This document shows positions 8,877 to 17,920 of a DNA stretch of 64,000 nt, in pieces. This DNA is from Mesorhizobium shangrilense (GTDB lineage Bacteria; Pseudomonadota; Alphaproteobacteria; Rhizobiales; Rhizobiaceae). The stretch is from positions 62,001 through 126,000 of the forward strand of contig NZ_JBEWSZ010000001.1 of assembly GCF_040537815.1 (NCBI RefSeq), given 5' to 3'. The position numbers were made by a program, and so were the translations under genes. Below the pieces are notes generated by a model. It was not told the origin of the DNA, ran no database searches, and saw only the letters and a list, made by a program, of their open reading frames with translations. Numbering within the stretch: position 1 is the stretch's first letter; the number at the start of each line of letters is the position of its first letter.

Positions 8877-10793
8877 ATGGGCTCGCCCTGGTCCGAGCTT
8901 CTGGCGAACCTCGCCGTGGTCGCGATGTTCGTTTCAGTCTGGATCCACACGCATGTGTGGCTGACGCGCAAGGCGGCGCCGGTGCGTACCACGGCGTTCG
9001 GCGTGCTCATGGGCGTCGGCGCCGTGACCGTGATGATGACACCCGTGCCGCTCCAGCCCGGTGTATTCGTGGATCTGCGCGGAACGATGATTGCCTTGGC
9101 CGGCTTTTTCGGGGGGCCGATCGCGGGCGTCATCGCCGGTATGATGGCGGTCGCGTTCCGTGTCTTTGAGGGCGGCATCGGCTCTGTCGCGGGCATCGCC
9201 ACGATAGGCATCGCCACGGTGATCGGCATGGCCGGCCATTTCGCCTTGAGGGGGCGCGCACCCGGCAGGACGGACATCGTGATTCTCGGCGCTGCCACCG
9301 CGGCGGCGTTCCCGCTTGGCCTGATTGTACTGCCGTCGCCGATCATGCGGGCAGTCTGGGCGGACGTAACGCTTCCAACCACGCTTCTCGTTTTCGTCTC
9401 TATCGTGATTTCCGGGCTTGCACTTTACCAGGAAAGGCGCCGCGTCGAGGCGCTTGCCGTCAAGCGTATCTACAAGGCCATCGTCGAGGCGCTGCCCGAC
9501 TGCCTCAACGTCAAGGATCTCGACGGCCGGTTCATCGCCGCCAATCCCGCCACGGCAATGCTCATGCATGCGCCCGACGCTGGTGCACTGATCGGCAAGA
9601 CCGACTTCGATTTCTATCCGCAAGAGACGGCGCGGAAGTTCCGCGAGGACGAGCTCGCCATTCTCGAGGCGGGCGTACCTTCCACCATCGAACAACGGCT
9701 TCATCACAGAGGCGATGTTTTCGGCTGGCTGTCGACGATGAAGGCGCCGTTTCGTGATCAGGCAGGAGCGATCATCGGCATGATCACTCACAACCGCGAC
9801 ATCACCGCGCGCAAGGACCTTGAGAACGAACTGGCCGACAGCCGGGTCAGGCTGACCAATGCCCTGACGCACATGGCCGATGGGCTCGTCATGTTCGATG
9901 CCGAAGGCAAGTTGCGGCTCTGTAACGACCAGTATCGCGCAATGTTTCCCCTGACCGCCGATGTGAGGCAGCCGGGCGCCGATTATCGCGATATCCTTCG
10001 CGTGGCGGCCGAGCGCGGCGAGGAGATCGTGCCGCCGGGCAAGATCGAGGAATGGATCGAAGGCATCATCGGGTCATGCAAGATCGCCAGCAACCTCCAG
10101 ATCAGGTTGGGGGACGAGCGGTGGCTGGATATCAGGACGAGGCCGACCGACGACGGTGGCAGCCTGAGCGTGATTTCGGACATTACCGCCGCCAAGCAAG
10201 TCGAGGCGGAGTTGCTCGCAGCCAACGAGAAGCTGAGCCTTCTGGCGCACCGCGACGGACTGACCGAGCTGATGACGCGCCGGGCTTTCGACGACTCCCT
10301 GATGCTCGAGTTCGCGCGCAGCCAGCGAAACGCGACACCGCTCAGCCTGCTGCTCATCGACGTGGACTGGTTCAAGCGGTTCAACGACTATTACGGCCAT
10401 CCGGCAGGCGACGACTGCCTGCGCGCCGTGGCCAGATGCATCCAGGCCACGGCGCGCCGACCGGCGGATTCGGCCGCCCGCTATGGCGGCGAGGAGTTCG
10501 CGGTGATCCTGCCTGAGACAGATGCGAGGGGCGCGTTCCTGATTGCCGAAAATCTCAGGCGCGCGGTGCGCGACCTCCGGTTGGCGCACGATGCAAGCGA
10601 AATGAAGATCGTGACGATCAGCATCGGAGTGGCGGCTTTCGATGTGTCCGGGCCGTCGATGGAAAGAGCCGAGTTGCTGCGGCGCGCCGACGAAGCGCTC
10701 TATGGCGCAAAGGCGGCGGGCCGCGACCGCGTGCATGGCTGGCGCCCGCATGTCAGTGCACCGCTTTCGCAAGGCATGCAAAAGCGAAAGTGA
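8877..10793 (+). CDS. Membrane PAS-GGDEF diguanylate cyclase
   Basis: A 638-residue sensor that makes cyclic di-GMP. Residues 1-190 hold about six hydrophobic helices with GTMIALAGFFGGPIAGVI, resembling the 5TM-LYT input domain. Two PAS domains follow (about 205-330 and 335-450), the first with DCLNVKDLDGRFIAANPATA. The GGDEF domain (about 470-630) has an intact GGEEF active site near residue 540 and an RxxD inhibitory site (RPAD) exactly five residues before it, so product feedback is expected. A GGAGG site 7 nt upstream supports the start. Confidence 0.93.
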   Translation: MGSPWSELLANLAVVAMFVSVWIHTHVWLTRKAAPVRTTAFGVLMGVGAVTVMMTPVPLQPGVFVDLRGTMIALAGFFGGPIAGVIAGMMAVAFRVFEGGIGSVAGIATIGIATVIGMAGHFALRGRAPGRTDIVILGAATAAAFPLGLIVLPSPIMRAVWADVTLPTTLLVFVSIVISGLALYQERRRVEALAVKRIYKAIVEALPDCLNVKDLDGRFIAANPATAMLMHAPDAGALIGKTDFDFYPQETARKFREDELAILEAGVPSTIEQRLHHRGDVFGWLSTMKAPFRDQAGAIIGMITHNRDITARKDLENELADSRVRLTNALTHMADGLVMFDAEGKLRLCNDQYRAMFPLTADVRQPGADYRDILRVAAERGEEIVPPGKIEEWIEGIIGSCKIASNLQIRLGDERWLDIRTRPTDDGGSLSVISDITAAKQVEAELLAANEKLSLLAHRDGLTELMTRRAFDDSLMLEFARSQRNATPLSLLLIDVDWFKRFNDYYGHPAGDDCLRAVARCIQATARRPADSAARYGGEEFAVILPETDARGAFLIAENLRRAVRDLRLAHDASEMKIVTISIGVAAFDVSGPSMERAELLRRADEALYGAKAAGRDRVHGWRPHVSAPLSQGMQKRK

Positions 10794-10908
10794 GACCCAG
10801 TTCAGCGCCCCTCTGGGCGTGCGGGAGTCCTGAACGCACGTACGAGCCGAAATGCTGTATTATTACGGATACAAAGAGGATCACGGGTATTCTACCACGG
10901 CAAAGCCC

Positions 10909-11349
10909 ATGAACGCGATCGATCGTCCAAGGCCTGCACAGGGCGACGCGCCGGCGTTGCCGGCCGATGCCTTCATCGGCTCGTGGCACGTTCGCCGCAC
11001 GGTGATCGACTTCAATGGCGGCCCGCCTTGCGTGTTTTCCGGACAGGCGGTGGTGACGGCTGATGCGTTCACGGAAAGCGGCGAAATCCGCCTTGGCGAC
11101 CGCACGCTGCCGGCAAGCCGGAGCTACAGGCTGGAAAGGCTGGGCGACACCATCCTTGTCCAGCGTGCCGACGGTTCCGCCTTCATCAGCCTTGACGGGC
11201 GTGCTTCGCAGACCGTTCGTCATGATTGCGGCTCGGATGTCTATATCGGGCGTTTCCTGTTTCGCGGTCCGGACGAATGGGCAGAAGGCTGGCGGGTCAA
11301 AGGCCCGCGCAAGAATTATGCGAGCCTCAGCCGCTTCAGTCGCCTGTAG
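10909..11349 (+). CDS. DUF6314 family protein
   Basis: A 146-residue protein with the DUF6314 pattern: an early GSWHVRRTV strand, repeated barrel-like strands and a C-terminal WRVKGPRKNYASLSRFSR. Members look like small lipocalin-type beta barrels of unknown role. The start at 10909 (MNAIDRP) is favoured; an upstream ATG at 10852 would add 19 residues that do not look conserved. A short TGTAT-N8-ATACA dyad at 10856-10873 lies in front and could be an operator. Confidence 0.75.
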   Translation: MNAIDRPRPAQGDAPALPADAFIGSWHVRRTVIDFNGGPPCVFSGQAVVTADAFTESGEIRLGDRTLPASRSYRLERLGDTILVQRADGSAFISLDGRASQTVRHDCGSDVYIGRFLFRGPDEWAEGWRVKGPRKNYASLSRFSRL

Positions 11350-11388
11350 AGTGTTGGTGCGCGCCATCAAAGCCCGAACCGTCGGCCA

Positions 11389-11450
11389 GAACCACCCAGA
11401 AATGGTATCGGAACCACCCAGAAATGGTGCCAAAATCACCCATCTGGGGG
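11389..11450. repeat. Array of 22-bp-spaced repeats, possible IS21-type end
   Basis: GAACCACCCAGAAATGGT occurs at 11389-11406 and again at 11411-11428, and a degenerate third unit starts at 11433 (shared AAxCACCCA), giving an exact 22-bp period. Ends of IS21-family elements carry such repeated transposase-binding sites. No transposase frame is nearby, so this would be a solo relic. The IS21 link is an inference from the layout. Confidence 0.45.
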
Positions 11451-11539
11451 ATGCGTGCGGCCGGCTTTTCCCCCATCTTCGGTTGAAGTTCGTCAAGCGA
11501 GGGTCAGATCCCGTCGCGCAACAGCACCGGGGGGTGTTC

Positions 11540-11833
11540 ATGAAAAAGCGTGTTCTGGCCAGGAATTTGTTTCCCTTGGGCGTGCGCACCAGCATTCGAA
11601 TCGAAGCCCGATTTCGCAACCGCCGCCGGTGGAAAGACGGAGTGGCGACACTGCCGGACGGGCGGAAATTCAGGTTCGTGCCTGGGGCGCGGCTCCATGA
11701 TCTTGCTCCAGGAGAGCGTGTCGCGATCACCTATGATCCGGTCAATCGTATCTATGTGGTGGGCAACAGCGGCGGCAGCACCGCGCCGATTGCCGTGATC
11801 GAAGCGGAAATGACGGCCGATCCGGCCGAGTAA
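11540..11833 (+). CDS. Small basic hypothetical protein
   Basis: A 97-residue protein starting MKKRVLARNLFPLGV. It is strongly basic in its first third, then has a small beta-rich region (FRFVPGARLHDLAPGERVAI) and an acidic tail. A G-rich stretch GGGGGG ends 4 nt before the ATG. I do not recognise the family. The frame keeps natural composition to its stop, which argues that it is a gene. It lies just after the 22-bp repeat array. Confidence 0.6.
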   Translation: MKKRVLARNLFPLGVRTSIRIEARFRNRRRWKDGVATLPDGRKFRFVPGARLHDLAPGERVAITYDPVNRIYVVGNSGGSTAPIAVIEAEMTADPAE

Positions 11834-11849
11834 CGCCCGCCGGCAGCAT

Positions 11850-12056
11850 ATGAAGGCAGCCGAAGATCCGGACGTGACCACCAAGACCGGACAGGTGTGC
11901 GAGGCCAATTTCTATACGGCCGAACTCAGCCGGCTGCAGGGGCAAAACGATGAAGCGCTGCGGCTCTACCGCGCCGCCATCAGCGATTGTCCCAAAGGCT
12001 TCGACGAATACCATGCGGCCAGGTCCGCGCTTCGCGAGTTGGGCGTGACGCCGTGA
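11850..12056 (+). CDS. Small TPR-like protein, possibly a remnant
   Basis: A 68-residue frame with one tetratricopeptide-like helical hairpin (FYTAELSRLQGQNDEALRLY followed by RAAISDCP). Two cysteines frame the repeat. TPR proteins normally have several units, so this may be the C-terminal end of a larger gene whose 5' part is lost; an in-frame stop lies at 11811, and no better start is visible. Function unknown. Confidence 0.5.
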   Translation: MKAAEDPDVTTKTGQVCEANFYTAELSRLQGQNDEALRLYRAAISDCPKGFDEYHAARSALRELGVTP

Positions 12057-12140
12057 TCAGGGCATTGTCGCACCATCGATGTTGGCATTCGCGGCGGCGC
12101 GCCGTATGAGGCTGCGCCTCATCATTCGCCGGGGTTGGCC

Positions 12141-12617
12141 ATGCATATCGAAATATACCAAGCCGACCGTGCCGCACTGTTGCCGCTCTTTGTCCTGGCC
12201 GACGATTCCCCGACGCAGATTGCCTTCTACATCGCGCTTGGCGAGGTGCTGGTGGCCCGCGACGGCGATGCCGTCATCGGCCATGCGCAGATCATCGAGA
12301 CCGATGAGGTCGGCGTGTTCGAGCTGAAGAGCATGGCGGTGAGCCAAGCAAGGCAAGGCGAGGGCATCGGCCGTGCCCTCACCGAGGCGGCGGTGGTGTT
12401 CTGCGGCGAACGTCATGGCCGCCGCCTGGTCGTTTCGACCGCCGCCGCCGATACCGGCAATCTGCGTTTCTACCAGCTTCAGGGGTTCCGCATGGAGCGG
12501 ATCGTGCGCGACGCCTTCGGCCCGGCGAGCGGATACGCGGAAGGGTTGCTCGTCGACGGCATCCCCTTGTGCGACCAGGTGTTCCTGGATCGTGATCTGG
12601 AAGTGGGCGGAAAGTAA
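12141..12617 (+). CDS. GNAT-family N-acetyltransferase
   Basis: A 158-residue GNAT fold. The acetyl-CoA-binding A motif is QARQGEGIGRALTEAA, preceded by the strand FELKSMAVS and followed by NLRFYQLQGFRMERI, the standard B motif with the FYxxxGF turn. The ATG at 12141 begins the first strand (MHIEIYQ). Substrate unknown; a single gene between small ORFs. Confidence 0.88.
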   Translation: MHIEIYQADRAALLPLFVLADDSPTQIAFYIALGEVLVARDGDAVIGHAQIIETDEVGVFELKSMAVSQARQGEGIGRALTEAAVVFCGERHGRRLVVSTAAADTGNLRFYQLQGFRMERIVRDAFGPASGYAEGLLVDGIPLCDQVFLDRDLEVGGK

Positions 12618-12762
12618 TCAGAGCCCTGGATCGAACCGATCGGCTCTGCTTGACCGGCCGGTTGAACAGATACCCATGCTTCGGTCTTATGGTCGGCTTC
12701 AGTGATTCCCGGCGCGGCCGTCATGCGCCGGACGGTCGTTCGAACCCGGAGGAAAACAACAA

Positions 12763-13320
12763 ATGGCGAGCGACGGTCGCACCATCATCGTTCCCCGGAG
12801 AACGCCGGAATCGGCGGCCATGTCGGCAAATGTCAAACGAGCCATGGCGATCACCGCCGCTCTCAACCGTTTGACGTACAATGACGCGGATGAAGTCCGG
12901 GCCTTGTTCAGCGATCTCATCGGCAAGACGGTGGACGACAGTTTTATGCTGATCCCGCCGTTCTACACGACCGGCGGGCTCGATATCACCGTCGGGCGCA
13001 ATGTCTTCGTCAATCAGAATTGCACCTTCTATGACCTTGGCGGGCTCGACATCGGCGACGATGTGATGATCGGGCCGAATGTGAGCATCATCACCTCCGG
13101 CCATCCGATAGAACCTTCGCAGCGGCGCGCCGGCGTCATTGCAAAGCCCATCGTGATCGAGAGAAACGTCTGGATCGCGGCCGGCGCGACCATCATCGGC
13201 GGCGTGACCGTTGGCGAGAACTCGGTCGTCGCGGCGGGTTCGGTCGTCACCGGGGACGTTCCGCCGAACACCCTTGTCGGAGGAAATCCGGCGCGGGTCA
13301 TCCGCTCGATTGCCGAGTGA
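12763..13320 (+). CDS. Maltose/galactoside O-acetyltransferase-like
   Basis: A 185-residue LacA/Maa-type sugar acetyltransferase built on a left-handed beta helix. Hexapeptide repeats run from IGDDVMIGPNVSI to VVGGNPARVI, with the catalytic histidine in SGHP and the FVNQNCTFYD segment of the active site. The N-terminal maltose acetyltransferase domain is present (ADEVRALFSDLIGK). GGAGG about 10 nt before the ATG supports the start. It transfers acetyl from acetyl-CoA to a sugar hydroxyl; the acceptor is unknown. Confidence 0.92.
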   Translation: MASDGRTIIVPRRTPESAAMSANVKRAMAITAALNRLTYNDADEVRALFSDLIGKTVDDSFMLIPPFYTTGGLDITVGRNVFVNQNCTFYDLGGLDIGDDVMIGPNVSIITSGHPIEPSQRRAGVIAKPIVIERNVWIAAGATIIGGVTVGENSVVAAGSVVTGDVPPNTLVGGNPARVIRSIAE

Positions 13321-13366
13321 GGGAACGTCCGCAAGGGTCGAACCCAGTCTGTGGCGTCATCGAGAC

Positions 13367-14842
13367 TCAGTTGGGAGTTGGCTTGCCTGCGTCCTTCCGC
13401 GCCGTGAGCCTTTCGACATACATCGAATATGCGATGTAGTATTTGTAGATGTTGGAGACGTACTGGACGGTTTCGCGCCCGACGATCCTGGCGGCGCCGT
13501 TCTCGACATTGCCGAACCAGACATTGGGATCGAGGCCCATCTGGGTCGCGGTGCTGCGAAACTTCTTCAGATTGTTTGGCCCGGCATTGTAGGCGGCGAG
13601 CGTCAGCAACATCCGGTCAAGCGGCCTCGGACCATCGTCGGTGATGTAGACCCCCGACAGATGGCGCAGATATTTTGCGCCGGCCTCGATATTTCGCTCC
13701 GGACTGTCGGCGATACCCTCGATGCCGATCGCCTTGTCCGCCGCGGTAGAGGGCAGGAGTTGCATGATGCCGACCGCCCCGCGCGGGCTCTTCTGGCTCT
13801 GGTTCAACTGCGATTCCTGAAAACCCTGGGCGGCGAGCAGGAGGGGATCGAAGTCATACTCCTTGGCGTAGGTCTGGAACACCAGCCACAGCGCCTGGAA
13901 CTTGGCCATCTCCGCGGGCGCATAGGCCGTGCGCACCATCTTGTCGCTCTGGTAGTAGCGCTTCTTCAGTATGTTGCCGAAGGTGGTTCCAACCCTGTGT
14001 TCCCTGACGAAGGCATCGAGCACTTCCTTCAGTTTCGGGCTGTCCTTGCGGATGGCGAAGGCAATGTCGCCGCCGGTCGAGACAGCGATGTCGTCATGCA
14101 CGACCAGCTTGTCGAAAACCTGGGACCAGATGCGTGCATTGAAGCGGTCGACCACGCACCATGGCAGCAGCCCGGCGTTGACCATCTCCATGATGTCCTC
14201 GTCCTCAAGATTCTCGTCGAGGTTCTTGACGATGATTTCGGGCTTGCCCGCCGCCTTCCGCCCGGCATTCAACCCGACGAGGTGCTCGTAGTAGCTGCTG
14301 GTCGCGCGGACATAGATTTCCTTGCCGCCGAGATCGTCCAGCGAGGCGACAGGCGGCGCGGCAGGGCCGGTCACAAGCGTCTCCATGACGCCGCTGGCTA
14401 TCGGATCGGAGAAATCGACGATTTTCCGCCGTGCCGGCGTGATCGTAAGGTCGGCCGAGACGATGTCACCGAGCCCCGCCGCCAGATCGGGCAGAAGGTC
14501 CTTCCTGGCCACAGGCACATAGGCGACCCGGATCCTCTCGACCTCCTTGGTCTTCTTCAGCCGCTTGTTCAGCCAATCCTCGAGCGCCTGGCCGAGTTCA
14601 ACCGCCGTTCCAAGCTCCTTGCCCTTGTCGATGAAATAGATCGTCTTCGAATAGGGCACGAGGATACGGATAACCCTGCGCTTCTCCATGCCGTCGAAAT
14701 CGCCGGTCCAGTTCTTGACGCGCGCCACGCTTGAGAGGTCTTCGGCCGAAGCCCCTGACGTCATCAAGGGCATGACCAGGAGCGAAAGAAATAGAGTGAC
14801 AGTCAGGGCCAGAGCCCGGCTGAACATGCTCGTCCAATACAT
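13367..14842 (-). CDS. MltF-like membrane-bound lytic transglycosylase
   Basis: A secreted protein of about 491 residues: signal peptide (MYWTSMFSRALALTV... to ASA), an N-terminal solute-binding type 3 fold (VIRILVPYSKTIYFIDKGKE, VSADLTITPARRK) and a C-terminal SLT goose-lysozyme-like domain (AAQGFQESQLNQS with catalytic Glu, then GAVGIMQLLPSTA and AAYNAGPNN). This is the two-domain layout of MltF, which cleaves peptidoglycan glycan strands in the periplasm. The start at 14842 is chosen because it begins the signal peptide. It ends a four-gene run with an L,D-transpeptidase and a betaine-type binding protein. Confidence 0.88.
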   Translation of the reverse strand: MYWTSMFSRALALTVTLFLSLLVMPLMTSGASAEDLSSVARVKNWTGDFDGMEKRRVIRILVPYSKTIYFIDKGKELGTAVELGQALEDWLNKRLKKTKEVERIRVAYVPVARKDLLPDLAAGLGDIVSADLTITPARRKIVDFSDPIASGVMETLVTGPAAPPVASLDDLGGKEIYVRATSSYYEHLVGLNAGRKAAGKPEIIVKNLDENLEDEDIMEMVNAGLLPWCVVDRFNARIWSQVFDKLVVHDDIAVSTGGDIAFAIRKDSPKLKEVLDAFVREHRVGTTFGNILKKRYYQSDKMVRTAYAPAEMAKFQALWLVFQTYAKEYDFDPLLLAAQGFQESQLNQSQKSPRGAVGIMQLLPSTAADKAIGIEGIADSPERNIEAGAKYLRHLSGVYITDDGPRPLDRMLLTLAAYNAGPNNLKKFRSTATQMGLDPNVWFGNVENGAARIVGRETVQYVSNIYKYYIAYSMYVERLTARKDAGKPTPN

Positions 14843-14883
14843 TTTGATGGTCGCCCCGCTTCGACGCATTCGGCTCTTGATCG

Positions 14884-15219
14884 TCAGGCCGGCTGGACCG
14901 AAGCCACCTTGCCGTCGGTATCGACGATGCAACTCGTTGGCTTTCCCGCGACATTGAGTTCGACCTGGTAGCTCTTGGAATCGAGCTTGCGCGAACTGGT
15001 CGGCAACGCCTTGCTGCTATCGACCCCACTCGCTTTCGCCGCCGCGCCAGCGCAAAGAAGCTGGAGATCGGCCGGCGCGGTTTCGACCTTCGTCCTCGAC
15101 ATCTGGTCGGGTGTCGGTGCGCTCTGGCACGCTGCAAGAGCCACCGCGATGACCATCGTGGCTGGTCCGTGAACCGCCCACTGCCTCATCCTCATCCGTC
15201 CGCCGATTGCTATCGCCAT
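14884..15219 (-). CDS. Small lipoprotein
   Basis: A 111-residue predicted lipoprotein: hydrophobic segment then lipobox LAAC, giving a mature protein beginning CQSAPTPDQM. The C-terminal half (YQVELNVAGKPTSCIVDTDGK) looks like a small beta domain with a second cysteine. GGGGGA lies 7 nt before the ATG at 15219; in-frame ATGs at 15195 and 15189 are alternatives. It sits between the L,D-transpeptidase and the lytic transglycosylase and may be an envelope accessory factor. Family unknown. Confidence 0.75.
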   Translation of the reverse strand: MAIAIGGRMRMRQWAVHGPATMVIAVALAACQSAPTPDQMSRTKVETAPADLQLLCAGAAAKASGVDSSKALPTSSRKLDSKSYQVELNVAGKPTSCIVDTDGKVASVQPA

Positions 15220-15260
15220 GATCTTGTCCCCCGTTTATCGAACATATGTCCGTCCTTTGA

Positions 15261-15977
15261 TCACACGCCCTTGTAGAGGGCCGCACCCTGCATCAACACG
15301 ATGACCTTCGCTCCCACCGCGACGCGGGAATAGAGATCGGTGATGTCGTCATTGTTCATGCGGATGCATCCCGATGACACATCCAATCCTATGGTCCACG
15401 GTTCGGGCGTGCCATGGATGCGGTAGATGGTGTCGTGGTCGCCTTCATAGAGATAGAGCGCGCGCGCCCCGAGCGGGTTGTCGGGCCCACCGGGCATGCC
15501 GTTGGCCCAGGGCCGGGCGTTTGGATCCCGGGCAACCATTTCCGCCGGCGGTGTCCAGGTCGGCCATTCCGCCGTTCGGCCGACCCTCACGATGCCGGCC
15601 CATCCGAAGCCATCCTTGCCGACCCCGATGCCGTAGCGGATCGCTTGCTGGCCGGGCTGGACGAGATAGAGGAAATGCTGGTTGCCATCGATGATGATGG
15701 TGCCGGGCTGCTCGGCGGTCCGGAACTTGACCACTTGAGGACGGAAGGCATCCGGCACCTGCTTGTGAAGCTTGTAGTACTGGTAGGCCTTGGTGCGATT
15801 GTAGTCCGTCCACATGCGTGTCTTGGGATCGTAGACCTGCGTCCCCGCGGCAAGGGATGCGGTGGTGGAAAAAACCAACCCCAGTGACAGCACGACCGCG
15901 AGGCTTGCCGCATGCCTGCCGCGAGGTTTCCTCGGCGGTTCTTGCGTGCCAAGCTTTGTCTTCGTCCACCTGGTCAT
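15261..15977 (-). CDS. L,D-transpeptidase (YkuD domain)
   Basis: A 238-residue secreted YkuD-domain enzyme that forms 3-3 peptidoglycan cross-links or anchors proteins to peptidoglycan. A Tat/Sec-like signal (RHAASLAVVLSLGLVF) is followed by the YkuD core: the histidine in YRIHGTPEPWTIG and the catalytic cysteine in SSGCIRMNNDDITDLY. The usual HGC is SGC here, as in many rhizobial members. Its ATG overlaps the stop of the betaine-type binding protein (15974-15977), so the two are translationally coupled. Confidence 0.93.
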   Translation of the reverse strand: MTRWTKTKLGTQEPPRKPRGRHAASLAVVLSLGLVFSTTASLAAGTQVYDPKTRMWTDYNRTKAYQYYKLHKQVPDAFRPQVVKFRTAEQPGTIIIDGNQHFLYLVQPGQQAIRYGIGVGKDGFGWAGIVRVGRTAEWPTWTPPAEMVARDPNARPWANGMPGGPDNPLGARALYLYEGDHDTIYRIHGTPEPWTIGLDVSSGCIRMNNDDITDLYSRVAVGAKVIVLMQGAALYKGV

Positions 15978-16942
15978 TGCTTGGCCCACCCTTCGACGCG
16001 CGCCTCGTTTTTGGCTACCCATTGCTCGGCGTATGCAGAGGGCGCCTGCCGCTCGACCTGGATCGCATAGCTCATGTCGATCGCCTCCTCCGGCTTGAAG
16101 TCGACATGCTCCAGGAAGCGGACCACCTCGGGATGTTTCTTGCGCAACGAAGTCGCGTAGGCGATGTGGTAGTGGGCCGCGTCCCAGCCAACGGCCGCCT
16201 GCGACTGCGAAAGCCATTGCGGGTCTTCCGTCGGCAGGACGATTTTCCATTTGGCGGCATCGTATGGCGGCTCCGTCAGACGGACGATGTCGTGCAATTT
16301 GAAAACCACATGCGGCGCATAGCAAGCGAAGACGATCGGTCGATCCGTCGCCTCCGCCGCATCGACCGCCGCCATGCCCACATCTTCCGGCATCTCCAGC
16401 AGCGACAGGTTCTTGGCGTAGCCGTAGCTGTTGGCGCGGATGCGCTCGATCGTGGTCGAGGACCACGTCTCGGCGCCAATCCACATTTCACCCTTGCCGT
16501 CCCCGTCCGTGTCGAGCGCCTCGGTCTTCTTGGGATCACTGAGGTCGGAGATGTCCTTGAAGCCGTATTTGTCGGCCGCTGTCCGGTTGGCGCAGATGCC
16601 TTGCCAGGCTGGAACGCCGATCGGGCTGATCGCGACCGTACCGGCATCGGTGACATACTTCTTGACGAGGTTGTCTAGGTTCGGCAGCCAGACCTCCGGA
16701 TGGATGTCCACCTGGCCGGAGTTCAGGCCGGCGAACGCGATCAGAGTGCCCATCTCCACCACATCTGCATCGATCCCGAACTCCTTCTTGAGGCTCACCT
16801 TCAGGATGTTGGCTGTAGCCTGGCCCGACGACCAGTTCGGCATTGCGATAACAAGATCGGCCGCTTGGGCGCGAATACCGCCAAGCACGATCACCGAGGC
16901 TGCTACCGCCACTTTCAATACTAGTTTCACCAAATCGGCCAT
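15974..16942 (-). CDS. Glycine betaine/choline-type ABC substrate-binding protein
   Basis: A 322-residue OpuAC-domain periplasmic protein with a signal peptide ending in ...IRAQA. VIAMPNWSSGQATANIL and VDIHPEVWLPN are typical of ProX/ChoX-like binders of quaternary ammonium compounds; Trp residues for a cation-pi box are plentiful. The start at 16942 has an AGAGG site. No permease or ATPase is adjacent; instead its last codon overlaps an L,D-transpeptidase, which is unusual. It may serve a transporter encoded elsewhere, or act as an osmosensor for wall remodelling (inference). Confidence 0.9.
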   Translation of the reverse strand: MADLVKLVLKVAVAASVIVLGGIRAQAADLVIAMPNWSSGQATANILKVSLKKEFGIDADVVEMGTLIAFAGLNSGQVDIHPEVWLPNLDNLVKKYVTDAGTVAISPIGVPAWQGICANRTAADKYGFKDISDLSDPKKTEALDTDGDGKGEMWIGAETWSSTTIERIRANSYGYAKNLSLLEMPEDVGMAAVDAAEATDRPIVFACYAPHVVFKLHDIVRLTEPPYDAAKWKIVLPTEDPQWLSQSQAAVGWDAAHYHIAYATSLRKKHPEVVRFLEHVDFKPEEAIDMSYAIQVERQAPSAYAEQWVAKNEARVEGWAKQ

Positions 16943-17007
16943 CAGGTGTCCTCTTCGAGTGCTCACTTGGAATCCAGTCGAGAGATCCAAATCACTGAGT
17001 GAGCAGT

Positions 17008-17283
17008 TCATCGGCAACAGGTTTCGTCGGTCGATTGCCACCCGGAGGTGCCTCCGACCTGCTCAGCCAGATTGTTGGTCTGACCGTTAAGATTGCGCCG
17101 CGTGCTGGGATCCACGACAGACAACGGAGCGCTTACCGCCAGGCCGACCCCGGCACGCAGATCGTCGGCATTGACCAGCCTGATCGTGTTGATCGCAAAT
17201 AGCCCGGGAGTCCCGGTAGTGTCGCGGTCCGGTTTGGTTTCAGAGCAGTCATCCTGCTCTGAAGAGCCGTAGTTCCCTGCCAT
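17008..17283 (-). CDS. Hypothetical small protein
   Basis: A 91-residue frame with no recognised domain. It is polar at the N-terminus (NYGSSEQDD), has a central hydrophobic stretch (LFAINTIRLVNADDLRAGVGLAVSAPL) and a Gln/Asn-rich tail. GGGAGG lies 8 nt upstream of the ATG, the main reason to accept it. It ends 65 bp before the betaine-type binding protein on the same strand. Function unknown. Confidence 0.5.
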   Translation of the reverse strand: MAGNYGSSEQDDCSETKPDRDTTGTPGLFAINTIRLVNADDLRAGVGLAVSAPLSVVDPSTRRNLNGQTNNLAEQVGGTSGWQSTDETCCR

Positions 17284-17920
17284 GGAACGGTCCTCCCGGA
17301 TTCATTCCCCGCTCAGAACCACCTTAGCAAACTATGGCACAAATCGCATAGCGCGAAATTCTCGATCGGCTATTCTAGACTACGAGGCGGCAATTCTTTG
17401 CTTGCTTGCTGGCAGAGCAAGTAGGTCGGCGAGTATTGCCCGACGCAAGGCGGCCAGACATGCGGGTTTCTATCGGAATTATTGGTCGGCGCGATGCTAC
17501 CATGCCTCTCGGTCTTGCGACCTCTGGTTGCCGCAATGATGAAAAGGGGACGCTATGCTGTCGTTGTTGTCGATTTCGAGAAGGCGCCTGCTGTTTGGCG
17601 CTGCGATCCCGTGCGCGGCATCGGGCGGCCGCCGCCGCGTTTAGGTTGGCGACGCCGACAGAACCCTCGACTTCAAGCTGGGCTTCGCAACGCCTGCCGA
17701 GGCGCGGATCAGCCATACTCTGACGCCGCTGTCCTATGCCGGCGTCGACGTGGCGGGTCGTGCGCCGGACCGCTTACCGGCTGAGCGTACTGCTAGCTAG
17801 CTGCTACGGCGCCTACTACTACCGCTGCGGCGGCCTCTAGGTCATCGTCCGGTAGGGGCACCCCACTGAAGCCTTCACGACATCGGAGAGCCCTCCCTCT
17901 CGCCCCTTGAGGAGGAAGTC
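17284..17920. other. Gene-free stretch with decayed coding remains
   Basis: No intact gene is visible in these 637 bp. From about 17551 a plus-strand frame reads a Tat-like start (MLSLLSISRRRLLFG) that stops after about 29 codons, and further on short fragments (PLSYAGVDVAG, CYGAYYYRCGG) are interrupted by stops. This looks like the remains of one or two small exported proteins. The strong ribosome site of the next gene (GAGGAGGAAG) ends the stretch. Confidence 0.4.

Noticed and set aside
13211..14734. About 500-codon plus-strand frame
   Set aside because: Antisense to the MltF-like gene, whose motifs and signal peptide are clear.
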